Below are positions 1 through 7,694 of a stretch of 33,068 nt of DNA, piece after piece. The position numbers and the translations under genes were made by a program. The stretch lies in assembly GCA_023421135.1 (NCBI GenBank), contig JAEZUG010000055.1, positions 1 through 33,068 on the forward strand. The letters run 5' to 3'. How positions within the stretch are numbered: the stretch's first letter is position 1; each line of letters opens with the position of its first letter. The notes under the pieces are model-generated. The model was not told where the DNA came from and searched no databases. It worked only from the letters and a program-made list of their open reading frames with translations. This DNA comes from Candidatus Cloacimonadota bacterium. GTDB taxonomy: Bacteria; Cloacimonadota; Cloacimonadia; Cloacimonadales; Cloacimonadaceae.

Positions 1-80
1 CTGAAACCACTGAAACCACTGAAACCACTGAAACCACTGAAACCAATGCAACCGATGCAACCGATGCAACCACGGAAACC
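1..80 (+). repeat. 9-bp tandem repeat inside transposase coding frame
   Basis: The unit ACTGAAACC occurs about five times, followed by diverged 9-mers (GATGCAACC, ACGGAAACC). Because the unit is 9 bp it stays in frame, encoding (ETT)n then (ATD)n, a low-complexity Thr/acid linker. The array continues to or past the left edge, so its copy number is unknown. Confidence 0.85.
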
Positions 81-2117
81 GGAGGAATGGATGAGGAAGC
101 TACCGTGGATTCCTGCCTTCCCACCCCAACAAACCGCAAGCAATTTGTTGGGGACCCCGGTCGCAGGAATGACATGCTTGTGGGGACGGGTGGTGATAGC
201 GAGGCAGCAGGATCGGCATCCTGCTCTACGGTGGAGTATGTACCTTATCACAAGATGGATGAGGCTCAGCTATATGCGCTGCTGATGCAGGAGATTGATC
301 GGCGGGTGCGGGAAGCGGAGAGCAAGGTAAGTGAATGGAAGCAGATTACCTATGACTATAATGAGCGGAGGCTGGTGCCTGAGCTGAGGAAGCTGAAGGG
401 TGTGCGTTCGGAGCGGGCGTTGCGGTTGTGGCATCAGAAGTGGCAGAAGAGTGACCAGGATATGTTTGAACTGGTTCATAAGAATAATGCGCAGGTGCGG
501 GGCCGGAAGGTGACGCAATTTGAACAGGATTATCTGCTGAAGCTACTGTTGGAGGATCCCAAGATATCTGTGGGATCAGCTATCACCAGGCTGAAGGATG
601 AAGAGCGCGAGTACGGGCTTGATAGCCCCAGTAGCGAGGCAACTCTGAAGCGCTGGTGCAATGACTATGCAGCTAATTATCCTGCTGTGTGGGCTCAATG
701 CAGATATGGCGATAAATACGTGAAAGACAATATAATAAAAAGTTTGATGCGAGATACCAGTGAGATCAAGTTTGGCGATGTACTGGTGGCAGACGGTCAT
801 GTAATAGCTAACGACATAATCAATCCAGTAACCGGAAAGCCGGGACGCTTAACATTGATAATGTTTTATGATTGGGCATCAAGATACCCTGTGGGAGCAA
901 GCCTGGCATATACTGAGGACAGCGTTCATATACTGACCGCTCTGCGAAACGCTATACTGCAGCTTGGATTTATTCCCCGGTGCGTATATCTGGATAATGG
1001 CAGGGCGTTTAAGAGCAAGCTCTTCCACGATAAGTGGGACGATCATGACCTGCAGGTGGAGCTGGCTGGGATAATGCCAAGATTGGGGATTGAGGCTCAT
1101 TTTGCCGAGGCTTACAATGGCAGGAGCAAGGTAATTGAGCGGTTTTTCAAGACTATGCAGGATCAGTGGGAGCGGTTTATGAGCTGCTTCCGAGGTGCCA
1201 ACATTGCAGACAAGCCAGCGCATCTGATGCGTAATGAGAAGTGGGCTCAGAAGATGTTTGCAGGCAAGCCAATGGGCTATGATGAAGCTTTGACGATGGC
1301 CTATTACTGGGTGAGATATATGTATGGTAACAGGGTGCACAGTGCTCTGGCAGGAAAGACACCGTACCAGGTGTTTAGCGAGAGTGAGATCCCTGCGGAT
1401 CGCGAGATCAATATCCGGGATTTGGACATTTTGATGCTGAAGGCTGAGCGGGCTAAGGTGCGCAAGGACGGTATCATGCTGAATGGATGCAGATATTGGG
1501 CTCCTGAGCTGGTAGATTATGCACTGCAGCCAGTGATCATCAGGTATGACTACTGTGATCTGCGGAGCATCCTGGTCTATGATCTACGGAGTAAGCTGGT
1601 CTGTATTGCAGATCTGCGTGAGGCGGTGCACGGCTTTGCCTTCCTGAGCGATAATCCCCTGGCATATCACCAGGTGAAGCAAGAGATCAAGGAAGTAAGA
1701 GCGATCCACAGGACGGTGCAAAAAGTAGCCAAACAGCAGGTTATGAAGGCTAAGGCTGGAGTAGAAAGGGAGATGGCCAAGCATCAGGAGTTGATAGATG
1801 CCAGGACAAACGAGATCCGGGAGCACAATCCTCTGTTTAAGAATCCGCCCATGATGCCGGCACCGAAGAAACGGTATGATGTGATGACTGATATAGAGGC
1901 TTTGGAACGGAAGGCTGAGGCACTGGTTGAGGCTGTGTCGGGAGAGGAAGCTACCGTGGATTCCTGCCTTCGCAGGAATGACGGGAATGTGGAGACGGGT
2001 GGCAAAACAAGCTCCAAGGTGATCGTGCTGGAGGATCTGCTGAGCGAGGACGAGGGAGATCTGGCTGAGAGCGTGAGCTTTAGTGAGATGCAGAAGATCA
2101 TCGGGATAAAGAGATGA
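3..2117 (+). CDS. MuA-like DDE transposase, 5' end beyond the window
   Basis: Catalyses strand transfer for phage integration and replicative transposition. Numbering from the ATG at 87, the RNase H-fold triad is visible: D236 (VADGH), D303 (YLDNGRAF) and E351 (KVIERFF), in MuA-like spacing. Before it, residues 57-200 resemble the Mu end-binding subdomains (GRKVTQFEQ, LKRWCNDY); after it comes a MuA-type beta-barrel and a basic C-terminal tail. The frame is open leftward from 87 to base 3 and encodes ETT/ATD repeats. ATG 87 has no spaced ribosome site, so the true start is probably upstream, with an N-terminal enhancer-binding domain off the window. Two palindromic repeats are inserted in frame (93-173 and 1,944-1,986). 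The MuB-like gene follows, which confirms the assignment. Confidence 0.93.
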   Translation, partial: ETTETTETTETTETNATDATDATTETGGMDEEATVDSCLPTPTNRKQFVGDPGRRNDMLVGTGGDSEAAGSASCSTVEYVPYHKMDEAQLYALLMQEIDRRVREAESKVSEWKQITYDYNERRLVPELRKLKGVRSERALRLWHQKWQKSDQDMFELVHKNNAQVRGRKVTQFEQDYLLKLLLEDPKISVGSAITRLKDEEREYGLDSPSSEATLKRWCNDYAANYPAVWAQCRYGDKYVKDNIIKSLMRDTSEIKFGDVLVADGHVIANDIINPVTGKPGRLTLIMFYDWASRYPVGASLAYTEDSVHILTALRNAILQLGFIPRCVYLDNGRAFKSKLFHDKWDDHDLQVELAGIMPRLGIEAHFAEAYNGRSKVIERFFKTMQDQWERFMSCFRGANIADKPAHLMRNEKWAQKMFAGKPMGYDEALTMAYYWVRYMYGNRVHSALAGKTPYQVFSESEIPADREINIRDLDILMLKAERAKVRKDGIMLNGCRYWAPELVDYALQPVIIRYDYCDLRSILVYDLRSKLVCIADLREAVHGFAFLSDNPLAYHQVKQEIKEVRAIHRTVQKVAKQQVMKAKAGVEREMAKHQELIDARTNEIREHNPLFKNPPMMPAPKKRYDVMTDIEALERKAEALVEAVSGEEATVDSCLRRNDGNVETGGKTSSKVIVLEDLLSEDEGDLAESVSFSEMQKIIGIKR
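93..173. repeat. Interspersed palindromic repeat, long form (family A, copy 1)
   Basis: Outer arms TTCCTGC and GCAGGAA form the common bacterial repeat that reads as WIPAFAGMT or FLRRQES in other frames. Here the short loop is replaced by a longer insert with its own hairpin (CCCCAACAAA pairing with TTTGTTGGGG). It is read through in frame by the transposase. Confidence 0.75.
1944..1986. repeat. Interspersed palindromic repeat, short form (family A, copy 2)
   Basis: TTCCTGC-CTTC-GCAGGAA hairpin, read in frame near the transposase C terminus as EEATVDSCLRRNDG. The first 27 bases (1,944-1,970) are identical to 93-119 in copy 1, which suggests one copy was copied from the other or that the repeat unit is longer than the palindrome. 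Confidence 0.8.
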
Positions 2118-2131
2118 ACTTTGAAAAGAGC

Positions 2132-2163
2132 TGGATTCCTGCCTTCGCAGGAATGACGGGAAA
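2132..2163. repeat. Interspersed palindromic repeat, short form (family A, copy 3)
   Basis: The same TTCCTGC-CTTC-GCAGGAA hairpin fills most of the 60-base gap between the transposase stop and the ATPase start. It contains no T-run, so it is not an obvious terminator. Confidence 0.8.
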
Positions 2164-2177
2164 ATAGAGAGGTACAA

Positions 2178-2894
2178 ATGAAAGAAGGGAAATTAGCAAG
2201 ACTGAGCAATGTGATCGCGGCAGACAGGTGTGTGGATTACCTGTTAAACCGTCCGAAGCTGGAGATGGTGGGACTGGGGCTGATCTATGGGCATCCTGGG
2301 CTGGGTAAGACCACGTATGCGCAGCGGATGGCCATGAGCCGGGGCTGGATATATATGAGACTGGAGTCATATATGACGCCCAAGACCTTCGCTGTGGGGT
2401 TGAAACAGATCATTATGAGGCATATGGGGTTAGGCTCGCATCCTGTAATTGGGAGCGCCGCTAACATCTACAATGAGTGCATCATCCTGCTGCGGGAGCA
2501 TCCGGAGATCGTGATCGTGATCGATGAGATTGATTACGCATTTCGAAACCACTACAGGGAGATTTTGGGAGCGATCCGTGACATAGTGGATCAGACCTTG
2601 TGCGTGGTGATCCTGGTGGGCATGCAGAGCGCCAAGGAAAAGCTATATCAGATTAACCGCTACTACTTTGACAGATGCGGTGTGTTTTGTGAGTTCCAAA
2701 GCCCAAGCAAGAAGGATTTGGCGGTGCTGACTGCGACCGTGATGGACGTGAAGTTTGGCGAGGACATCGTGGACTACATTCACAGACGTAACCAGGGAAC
2801 TTTGCGGGATACGGTGAAGCTGATCCATTCGATTGAGACGGTGGCTAAGGCCAAGAAGCTGGATGTGATCACCGTCCATGATTTGGAGGGATGA
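2178..2894 (+). CDS. MuB-like AAA+ ATPase, transposition target activator
   Basis: By family knowledge it binds target DNA in an ATP-dependent way and stimulates the transposase. The Walker A motif is GHPGLGKTT (residues 38-46) and Walker B is VIVIDE (112-117), followed by a sensor-like segment CVVILVG. At 238 residues it is shorter than MuB (312) and has only a short stretch before Walker A, so the N-terminal DNA-binding extension of MuB seems to be missing. This makes it closer to short MuB/IstB/TnsC-type ATPases. ATG 2178 follows AGAGAGGTACAA, and the gene sits 60 bases after the transposase. Confidence 0.9.
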   Translation: MKEGKLARLSNVIAADRCVDYLLNRPKLEMVGLGLIYGHPGLGKTTYAQRMAMSRGWIYMRLESYMTPKTFAVGLKQIIMRHMGLGSHPVIGSAANIYNECIILLREHPEIVIVIDEIDYAFRNHYREILGAIRDIVDQTLCVVILVGMQSAKEKLYQINRYYFDRCGVFCEFQSPSKKDLAVLTATVMDVKFGEDIVDYIHRRNQGTLRDTVKLIHSIETVAKAKKLDVITVHDLEG

Positions 2895-2898
2895 GACA

Positions 2899-3396
2899 AT
2901 GAACAGTGAGCAGAGATCAGTGAGCAGAGGCCTGGTGGATAACTTCCTGCAGCAGTGGCGCAAGCCCTTCGGGGTCGTGACAATATGCGAAATAGCAGGG
3001 GTTAGCAAGATCTTGGCCGGGAGAGTAGTGAAGGAGTGGATAGAGGCCGGCAATGCGAAAGAGATTGAGCCTGGTATCTATGTGGTATGTGATCGTAGTG
3101 CGCTCAGTATCGCATCCGATAAGGGCGATTGGAAGTATTCCCTGGAGAACGCCAAGCTACTACTGAGTGTTTTGCCTGCCCGCAGCATCAGAGAGGCTGG
3201 CAGGAAGGTGTCGCGGAGCCGTCAATGGGCGTTTAAGTACTTGGAGGCGTTGATGTCGATCGGCGCAGTGACATGGAACGGCAAGACCTATATGGCTATG
3301 AAGAGGGCGGATTTGAGCCGATTGGGGTGCAACATAGAGAAGGGCATCCTGGGCAGGGTGAAGAAGGAGACGAGAAATGCAAGAAATGCAAGCTAA
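2899..3396 (+). CDS. Putative winged-helix DNA-binding protein of the early operon
   Basis: I do not recognise a named family. Start ATG 2899 is chosen over 2878 because GGAGG at 2,885-2,889 lies 9 bases upstream. Two helix-turn-helix-like segments are visible, one around VVTICEIAGVSKILAGRVV and another around SIREAGRKVSRSRQWAFKYL, each followed by a possible wing (GIYVV; AVTWNGKTYMA). The C terminus is basic. The position straight after the transposition ATPase suggests an early regulator or accessory DNA-binding factor, but this is inference. Confidence 0.6.
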   Translation: MNSEQRSVSRGLVDNFLQQWRKPFGVVTICEIAGVSKILAGRVVKEWIEAGNAKEIEPGIYVVCDRSALSIASDKGDWKYSLENAKLLLSVLPARSIREAGRKVSRSRQWAFKYLEALMSIGAVTWNGKTYMAMKRADLSRLGCNIEKGILGRVKKETRNARNAS

Positions 3397-3805
3397 TTGC
3401 AGTGACGTGCCGAGTCCTTTCAATACCAAGGAATGCCGAGATCTGCGGAAGCGGATTCAGGCACACCGGATCAAGCGTTTGGGATGGAGTGAATTCGTCT
3501 TCAGATACGTGATGAAGGGGCTGGGGTATGGTGAGAGCCTGCGAGATCTGGATGAGGCTCAGCTCCGGGATTTTTACAAGGCCATCTGCAACTACCGGCG
3601 TGATCCGGCAGCCAGATATGACCGGCAGGGCAGATATATGCACAAGCTGATCCGTGAGCTGGGATGGACTGACCTACAGATTAAGCAGTACTTAACCTTA
3701 ACATACAGTAAGACTCACTGGAACGTTCTAACTCAAGTGGAACGGGATGAGGTGATAGCAACGTTAATTGCAGTCGAGGAGGTAGATAATGCAAATAACA
3801 ATTAG
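3377..3805 (+). CDS. GemA-like (DUF1018) Mu early protein
   Basis: The pattern matches the GemA/Mu gp16 family: an N-terminal helix (RIQAHRIKRLGWSEFVFRY), a G-x-x-S-x-x-DL-x-x-xQL segment (GYGESLRDLDEAQLRDFY), and a C-terminal part with W-N-x-LT-x-x-x-R-x-x-V-I. In Mu, GemA influences host gene expression and DNA supercoiling; the exact role here is unknown. ATG 3377 has AAGGAG 7 bases upstream and overlaps the end of the preceding gene, so the two are translationally coupled. Assignment is by pattern only. Confidence 0.55.
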   Translation: MQEMQANCSDVPSPFNTKECRDLRKRIQAHRIKRLGWSEFVFRYVMKGLGYGESLRDLDEAQLRDFYKAICNYRRDPAARYDRQGRYMHKLIRELGWTDLQIKQYLTLTYSKTHWNVLTQVERDEVIATLIAVEEVDNANNN

Positions 3806-4034
3806 TGTTCCGGTGCTGGTGGCAATCGTGTCCTACGGGATACTGGTAACAGCGTTGGTGATAGCGATGGTGGCGGCCTATGACCGGCAGGTTCGGGAGG
3901 CCAGGGAAGAGGTGCGGAAGGCCAGGAGGCAGGTGGGTGGATTTATTGATTATATCCAGAAGCTGCGCAGCCGTATGCTGGAGAAAGGGATTGAGATAGG
4001 TGACATCGAGGAGGTGAATGATGCGTGTGTATAA
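3789..4034 (+). CDS. Small membrane protein with coiled-coil tail
   Basis: 81 residues. Residues 5-29 form one hydrophobic membrane segment (VPVLVAIVSYGILVTALVIA), followed by a charged heptad-like helix (VREAREEVRKARRQV) likely to lie in the cytoplasm. GAGGAGG at 3,777-3,783 gives a good ribosome site and the gene overlaps its neighbours on both sides. It could be an accessory lysis or exclusion protein; no family is recognised. Confidence 0.6.
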   Translation: MQITISVPVLVAIVSYGILVTALVIAMVAAYDRQVREAREEVRKARRQVGGFIDYIQKLRSRMLEKGIEIGDIEEVNDACV

Positions 4035-4248
4035 GACGCCTGTGGCGGAGCTACGGATCAGCAAGTGTATTGAATGCCCTGCTCATGAGACAGTGTTGCA
4101 GAAGAAGACTGTGCCCAAGAATGGACGAGCGATGTGGGTATCTGTTCCGCATCACGTGGTATGCAAGAAGACGGGGCGGACTGTGAAGCTGACAGCTTTA
4201 GATCAGGAGTGTCCTCTTCCTCAATATGATGGGAGTGAGCATGAGTAA
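4021..4248 (+). CDS. Small cysteine-containing hypothetical protein
   Basis: 75 residues. It has a CIEC pair near the N terminus and two later cysteines (VVCKK, QECPLP), which could together bind zinc. ATG 4021 is preferred over the adjacent ATG 4018 because GAGGAGG (4,008-4,014) is then 6 bases away. It overlaps the preceding gene and precedes the amidase. Function unknown. Confidence 0.55.
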   Translation: MRVYKTPVAELRISKCIECPAHETVLQKKTVPKNGRAMWVSVPHHVVCKKTGRTVKLTALDQECPLPQYDGSEHE

Positions 4249-4771
4249 GCTAAACAACGTAATCATCCATTGCAGCGATAGTGAGTTCGGATGTGCCGCG
4301 GAGATCCGCAGGTGGCACCTTCGAAATGGCTGGAGTGACATTGGCTATAACTTCGTGATATTGAACGGACTAATCGTTCCAGAGACCAAGAATCAACGGA
4401 AGCTATATCTGCCATACCTGGATGGTATGGTGGAGGTCGGCAGGCGGATCGATGGAGATGAATACCTGGTGGGTAAGGAAGTGGGCGCGCATACGCTGGG
4501 CTACAACGCCAAGAGCCTGGGAGTGTGCCTGATCGGTGTGAAGGACTTCACGCCGAAGCAGTTCTACAGCCTGGCGGTGCTGTGCCGGGAGATAGAAATG
4601 ATCTGGAAGGTTCCTGCAAGTATGTTCCTGGGGCATTATGACGTGGCGCGGAAGGCTTGCCCGAACTTTGATGTGCAGCGGTTTATGAAGGACAGGGACG
4701 AGATCCTGAGCATAGCCCCTGGACACAGAGCTATCGACGTGAACCGTTACAGGCTGGCGGGAGGGCTCTGA
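4241..4771 (+). CDS. Amidase_2 / T7 lysozyme-like N-acetylmuramoyl-L-alanine amidase
   Basis: Cleaves the amide bond between N-acetylmuramic acid and the peptide stem of peptidoglycan. Start ATG 4241 follows GGGAGTGAGC, so the upstream ATG 4226 is less likely. Counting from 4241, zinc ligands match T7 lysozyme: H10 (IIHCSDS), H132 (GHYDV) and C140 (KACPNFD), with the expected 8-residue H-C spacing, plus Y36 and K138 as catalytic-site equivalents. There is no signal peptide, so it would need a holin to reach the wall. It sits in the early operon, far from the second endolysin at 14,662, which is unusual. Confidence 0.88.
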   Translation: MSKLNNVIIHCSDSEFGCAAEIRRWHLRNGWSDIGYNFVILNGLIVPETKNQRKLYLPYLDGMVEVGRRIDGDEYLVGKEVGAHTLGYNAKSLGVCLIGVKDFTPKQFYSLAVLCREIEMIWKVPASMFLGHYDVARKACPNFDVQRFMKDRDEILSIAPGHRAIDVNRYRLAGGL

Positions 4772-5112
4772 TGGACAGAATGGACATAATAGACGTAATG
4801 GACGGTGGAGTGCTGCGCAGGCTGGAATTTGTTCAGGATCCAGTACGCAAGCGAGTCAATAAGGCGGGTAAAAACGATATAATCCATTCATTAAAGACAG
4901 AGGTTGGGCAACAAGACGAGATAGTTCTTAGTTACTTCAATGATGGGACTCTGCTGGTATCCAGAAATCGCTATTATCCCGTAACCACATTTATGACAGT
5001 TCATATAGCACGTCCCACTGAAGAGGGTAAGCGCAGGGCAATAGCCTATGTGCTAAAGGCTATGAGTGAGATGCTACAGGATGAAGATGTGAATGAGGAG
5101 CTGGATATATGA
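4771..5112 (+). CDS. Hypothetical early phage protein
   Basis: 113 residues, no family recognised. It starts within the stop of the amidase gene (TGATG) behind GGGAGGG. The N-terminal part is acidic (MDIIDVMDGG), the middle predicts beta strands (EIVLSYFNDGTLLVSRNRYY) and the C terminus is an acidic helix. The 4-base coupling to both neighbours shows it belongs to the operon. Confidence 0.5.
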   Translation: MDRMDIIDVMDGGVLRRLEFVQDPVRKRVNKAGKNDIIHSLKTEVGQQDEIVLSYFNDGTLLVSRNRYYPVTTFMTVHIARPTEEGKRRAIAYVLKAMSEMLQDEDVNEELDI

Positions 5113-5756
5113 GCCAAGATGATATCAGAGATAAGATCAGAAAGCTGTTTGCTCTGGCCGGATCTTCCAATGAGCATGAGTCCAGAAGAGCCTTGGCAAA
5201 GGCGCAAGAGCTGATGCTTAAGCACGGGATAGAGGACTTCAAAACAAGTGCTGAAGACAGAGCATATGAGCGATGGATTGATTATGGCAGTAGGCTGCCA
5301 CTTCAGGCTCGAATGTTCTATCAACTGCTTTGTGAAGAGTATAGGTGTCAAGCCTACAGCGCTCCCGGTGCTATTCTGGTGGTGGGCGGATCTGAGGAGG
5401 ATATAGACTGCTGCATTCAGGCCGTGAGCTTCGCTTTGGCAGCATGGGAAAGGTGCTGGAAAGAGTATTGGGCTCAGCTTGACAGGAAAGGCAGCAGGAA
5501 CCGGCAAAAGACCAAGATGGCATATGCCTACGGCTTTGCCAAGGGGATATCGCAGAGTAACCAGACACACAGAGAAGAGTGCAATCTTCCAGCCGTGGTG
5601 GTACCTGCAATTATCGATAAGCACGTGAATGATAACTACCGCACCAGAACCACCCCAAACAAGCTGAGCTCAGATAGGATGGAATCCCATGCGCAGCATG
5701 CTTACCGGGGGTATGTGGCCGGCAAATCAAGCACAATGAACAAGCAAATATCATAA
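5109..5756 (+). CDS. DUF2786 family protein
   Basis: Residues 6-42 match the DUF2786 signature: IRDKIRKLFALAGS then EA-like ARRALAKAQELMLKHGIED. DUF2786 proteins are frequent in phages and mobile elements; the role is unknown. The rest (to 215 residues) has a conserved-looking helical middle (AVSFALAAWERCWKEYW) and a GFAKGI segment typical of the C-terminal region of these proteins. ATG 5109 overlaps the preceding stop, with GAGGAG upstream. Confidence 0.75.
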   Translation: MSQDDIRDKIRKLFALAGSSNEHESRRALAKAQELMLKHGIEDFKTSAEDRAYERWIDYGSRLPLQARMFYQLLCEEYRCQAYSAPGAILVVGGSEEDIDCCIQAVSFALAAWERCWKEYWAQLDRKGSRNRQKTKMAYAYGFAKGISQSNQTHREECNLPAVVVPAIIDKHVNDNYRTRTTPNKLSSDRMESHAQHAYRGYVAGKSSTMNKQIS

Positions 5757-5773
5757 TAGTAAGGAGATAAGCA

Positions 5774-6430
5774 ATGAGTAGTTCCAAGAAATCAGTGGTA
5801 AGTGACGGAGCTGAAGTCCAGACTCCGGATGAGAAGTTTGAGGCTATTCGTAACCTCACGCAAAAGATTGAAGAGAAGTTTATCGAGCTGGGCAATGTGC
5901 TGTCCAACATCCGGAGATCCAAGCTGTACCGGTTCCTGGGATATGAAAAGTTCCGGGACTTTGTGGAGGCTGAATATCGTTTTAGCGGAGCTCTGGCCAA
6001 CAAGCTGGTGGCTGTGTACGAGCGCTTTGTGGAGGATATGGATCAGGATGCCGAGACCTTGAAAGAGATCGGATTTGATAAGCTGAGCAGTATCCTTCCG
6101 ATGATGCGCGATGCGGAGCCTGGAAGCAGAGAGGAATGGCTGCAGAAGGCTCAAGAGCTGCCAGTGCAAGACCTGAAAGCTGCGATCAAAGCAGCCAGGA
6201 AAGAGGCCGCAGAGGAAGCACCGCAGGACTTGAAGAAGGTGCTGGTGGAGCAGTGGAAGGAGCAGATGTGCAATTTGTTCAACTGCAGCTGGAGCGAGGC
6301 GCAGTTCAAGCTGGCTTTGTGGTTCAGCAATGGAGATCGGAGCGACGCGGCGGTTTTGAGCCTGCTGAAGCAAGAGGTGCGGGAAGCACAGGCGAAGTTT
6401 GAGCGGGAGGTGAATGATGCCACACGGTAA
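5774..6430 (+). CDS. Helical phage accessory protein (DUF3102-like)
   Basis: 218 residues, almost entirely helical. Residues 22-80 (QKIEEKFIELGNVLSNIR, YEKFRDFVEAEYRFS, ANKLVAVYERF) resemble the DUF3102-like module found in phage and plasmid proteins, where a protein 'reads' as a small HTH-type fold. The C-terminal part (residues 115-215) is a charged helix with RKEAAEEAPQDLKK. A clean ribosome site TAAGGAGATAAGC precedes ATG 5774. A DNA-binding role is possible but not shown. Confidence 0.5.
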   Translation: MSSSKKSVVSDGAEVQTPDEKFEAIRNLTQKIEEKFIELGNVLSNIRRSKLYRFLGYEKFRDFVEAEYRFSGALANKLVAVYERFVEDMDQDAETLKEIGFDKLSSILPMMRDAEPGSREEWLQKAQELPVQDLKAAIKAARKEAAEEAPQDLKKVLVEQWKEQMCNLFNCSWSEAQFKLALWFSNGDRSDAAVLSLLKQEVREAQAKFEREVNDATR

Positions 6431-7031
6431 AAGGACTTGTCCGATCTGTGCCGGAACAGGGGTAGTGAAAGAAGATGCCGATCAATATGAGTTCGTGACC
6501 AGAGACCCGATCACGAGCAAGTGCATGATCTGTAATGGAACCGGTGAGGTTGGGACCAATAAGAAGCTGCCTAACGGGAAGCACGTGAATAGCTTGCGGC
6601 CTACACTTAGGGAGAAGCTGGGGATGGAAGAAAAGCGTCAGGATGACGCTTCCACTATGAGTAAGCGGCTGAACGTGAGCAAGAAGGCGATGGTGCCGGA
6701 TACCGGGTTGGGGTACCAGCCTGTGAATAAAACCACAGAGGACTCAGAGAAAAGCAGAGAAAAGCAGAGAGGTGAGGAGTCTATGTTCCTGGGGATGGTG
6801 GGGACCCCAAGGCTGAACAAGGTCTTGGCGAGCGGAAAGGCTTTCCTGATCGTGACCGAAACGGAGCCATATTACCTAGAAGTGTACCGGATGATCCGGT
6901 GTCAGGAACGGAAGCAAGGAACCTGGACTGCTCAGGATGAGCTGCTGTATGTGGAGGCTTTGGAAGAGGGCTATGATTCCTTAGTAATGGATTCCCGCAT
7001 GAACAATAAAAAGGAGGCTATAAATGGCTAA
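6417..7031 (+). CDS. DnaJ-type zinc-finger phage protein carrying two inserted repeats
   Basis: The N terminus holds two CxxCxGTG motifs (CPICAGTG and CMICNGTG) like the zinc centre of DnaJ, likely forming one zinc site. ATG 6417 is preferred over 6414 because GGGAGG (6,405-6,410) is then 6 bases away. The middle is unusual: the frame runs through the C-family palindrome (read KRQDDASTM) and the B-family repeat (read TTEDSEKSREKQR). The C-terminal ~70 residues (FLIVTETEPYYLEVYRM) look like an independent small domain. The stop overlaps the next start. Function unknown. Confidence 0.6.
   Translation: MPHGKRTCPICAGTGVVKEDADQYEFVTRDPITSKCMICNGTGEVGTNKKLPNGKHVNSLRPTLREKLGMEEKRQDDASTMSKRLNVSKKAMVPDTGLGYQPVNKTTEDSEKSREKQRGEESMFLGMVGTPRLNKVLASGKAFLIVTETEPYYLEVYRMIRCQERKQGTWTAQDELLYVEALEEGYDSLVMDSRMNNKKEAING
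6634..6650. repeat. Interspersed palindrome (family C, copy 1)
   Basis: AGCGTCA-GGA-TGACGCT, a perfect 7-bp-arm palindrome, followed by TCCACTATG. The same 17 bases occur at 13,561-13,577 followed by TCTACTATG. Here it lies inside a coding frame. Confidence 0.8.
6731..6772. repeat. Interspersed repeat (family B, copy 1)
   Basis: ACCACAGAGGACTCAGAGAA followed by two AAAGCAGAGA units. It matches 8,812-8,850 and 12,592-12,631 closely and is translated in frame in the host gene. Confidence 0.8.
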
Positions 7032-7635
7032 GAAAGTAAAGCGCGGCAAGGTAGTGATGTGGCTGGACGGAGCCGGTTTGGAAGTGCCAGAGAAGTATAT
7101 CAAGGATAGCGATAAGAGCAGGGATCAATTGGTTTCCAGGCTGGTGGGTAAAGCCAAGCAGCTCAACATGGTGATCACCAATGCCAAGCGGCAGATGGAG
7201 CAGGAAATAGCCAATTATCTTCAAGACACCGCTCTGCGCGAAGGCGAAGAATGGGTTGGCGGTACCACGCTGTGGGACTTCAGCATGGATCAGGCGATCA
7301 GCATCAAGATAGCCAAGCGCTGGACATTTGACGAAAAACTCAACCTGGCTAAACAGAAGATTGACAAGTGCATCGAATCCTGGAGCGCCGGCTCCGACGA
7401 GAAGATCATCACCTTGGTGAACCGTGCCTTCAAGGTCGATTCCAAGGGTGAGGTTGATGCACGTGAGATCATCTCCCTCAGACAGTACAACTTCACAGAT
7501 GAGCTGTGGAAAGAGGCCATGGATCTGATCGCAGATTCGCAAAAAGTACAGTCGACCAAGACCTACTTCTACTTCCAGGAAGCTCAACCGGACGGGAAGC
7601 TGAAGAGTATCGTGTTGGATTTTGCGGCGCTGTAG
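7024..7635 (+). CDS. DUF3164 family Mu-like phage protein
   Basis: 203 residues that match the DUF3164 pattern through their length: W-x-D-G-x-G-x-x-VP near the start (MWLDGAGLEVPEKYIKDSDK), a helical middle, KRWTFDEKLNLAKQKID, then FKVDSKGEVDAREIISL and a C-terminal block (WKEAMDLIADSQKVQSTKTY ending IVLDFAAL). DUF3164 is found mainly in Mu-like prophage early regions, often near Gam; the function is not established. AAGGAGG precedes ATG 7024 and the start overlaps the preceding stop by 8 bases. Confidence 0.85.
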   Translation: MAKKVKRGKVVMWLDGAGLEVPEKYIKDSDKSRDQLVSRLVGKAKQLNMVITNAKRQMEQEIANYLQDTALREGEEWVGGTTLWDFSMDQAISIKIAKRWTFDEKLNLAKQKIDKCIESWSAGSDEKIITLVNRAFKVDSKGEVDAREIISLRQYNFTDELWKEAMDLIADSQKVQSTKTYFYFQEAQPDGKLKSIVLDFAAL

Positions 7636-7637
7636 AA

Positions 7638-7676
7638 TAGAACACGGATGACACAGATGAAACGGAATACCGCAGA
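7638..7676. repeat. Degenerate ACGGATGACAC-type interspersed repeat (family D, copy 1)
   Basis: GAACACGGATGACACAGATG and the following bases resemble the widespread family of near-tandem 'CGGATGACGCGGATG' repeats. A related copy is at 14,538-14,583. It fills the gap between two early genes. Confidence 0.5.
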
Positions 7677-7694
7677 TAAAGAAGGGGTGAAATG

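Noticed and set aside
1..80. Possible CRISPR-like array of short repeats
   Set aside because: Units are 9 bp and directly adjacent with no spacers; this is a coding minisatellite.
1584..2209. Minus-strand frames with FLRRQES and VIPAKAGIH segments
   Set aside because: These segments come from translation of the palindromic repeat, a well-known source of false ORFs.
6136..6402. 88-codon alternative + frame inside the helical accessory gene
   Set aside because: No ribosome site and fully overlapped by a longer frame that is coupled to its neighbours.
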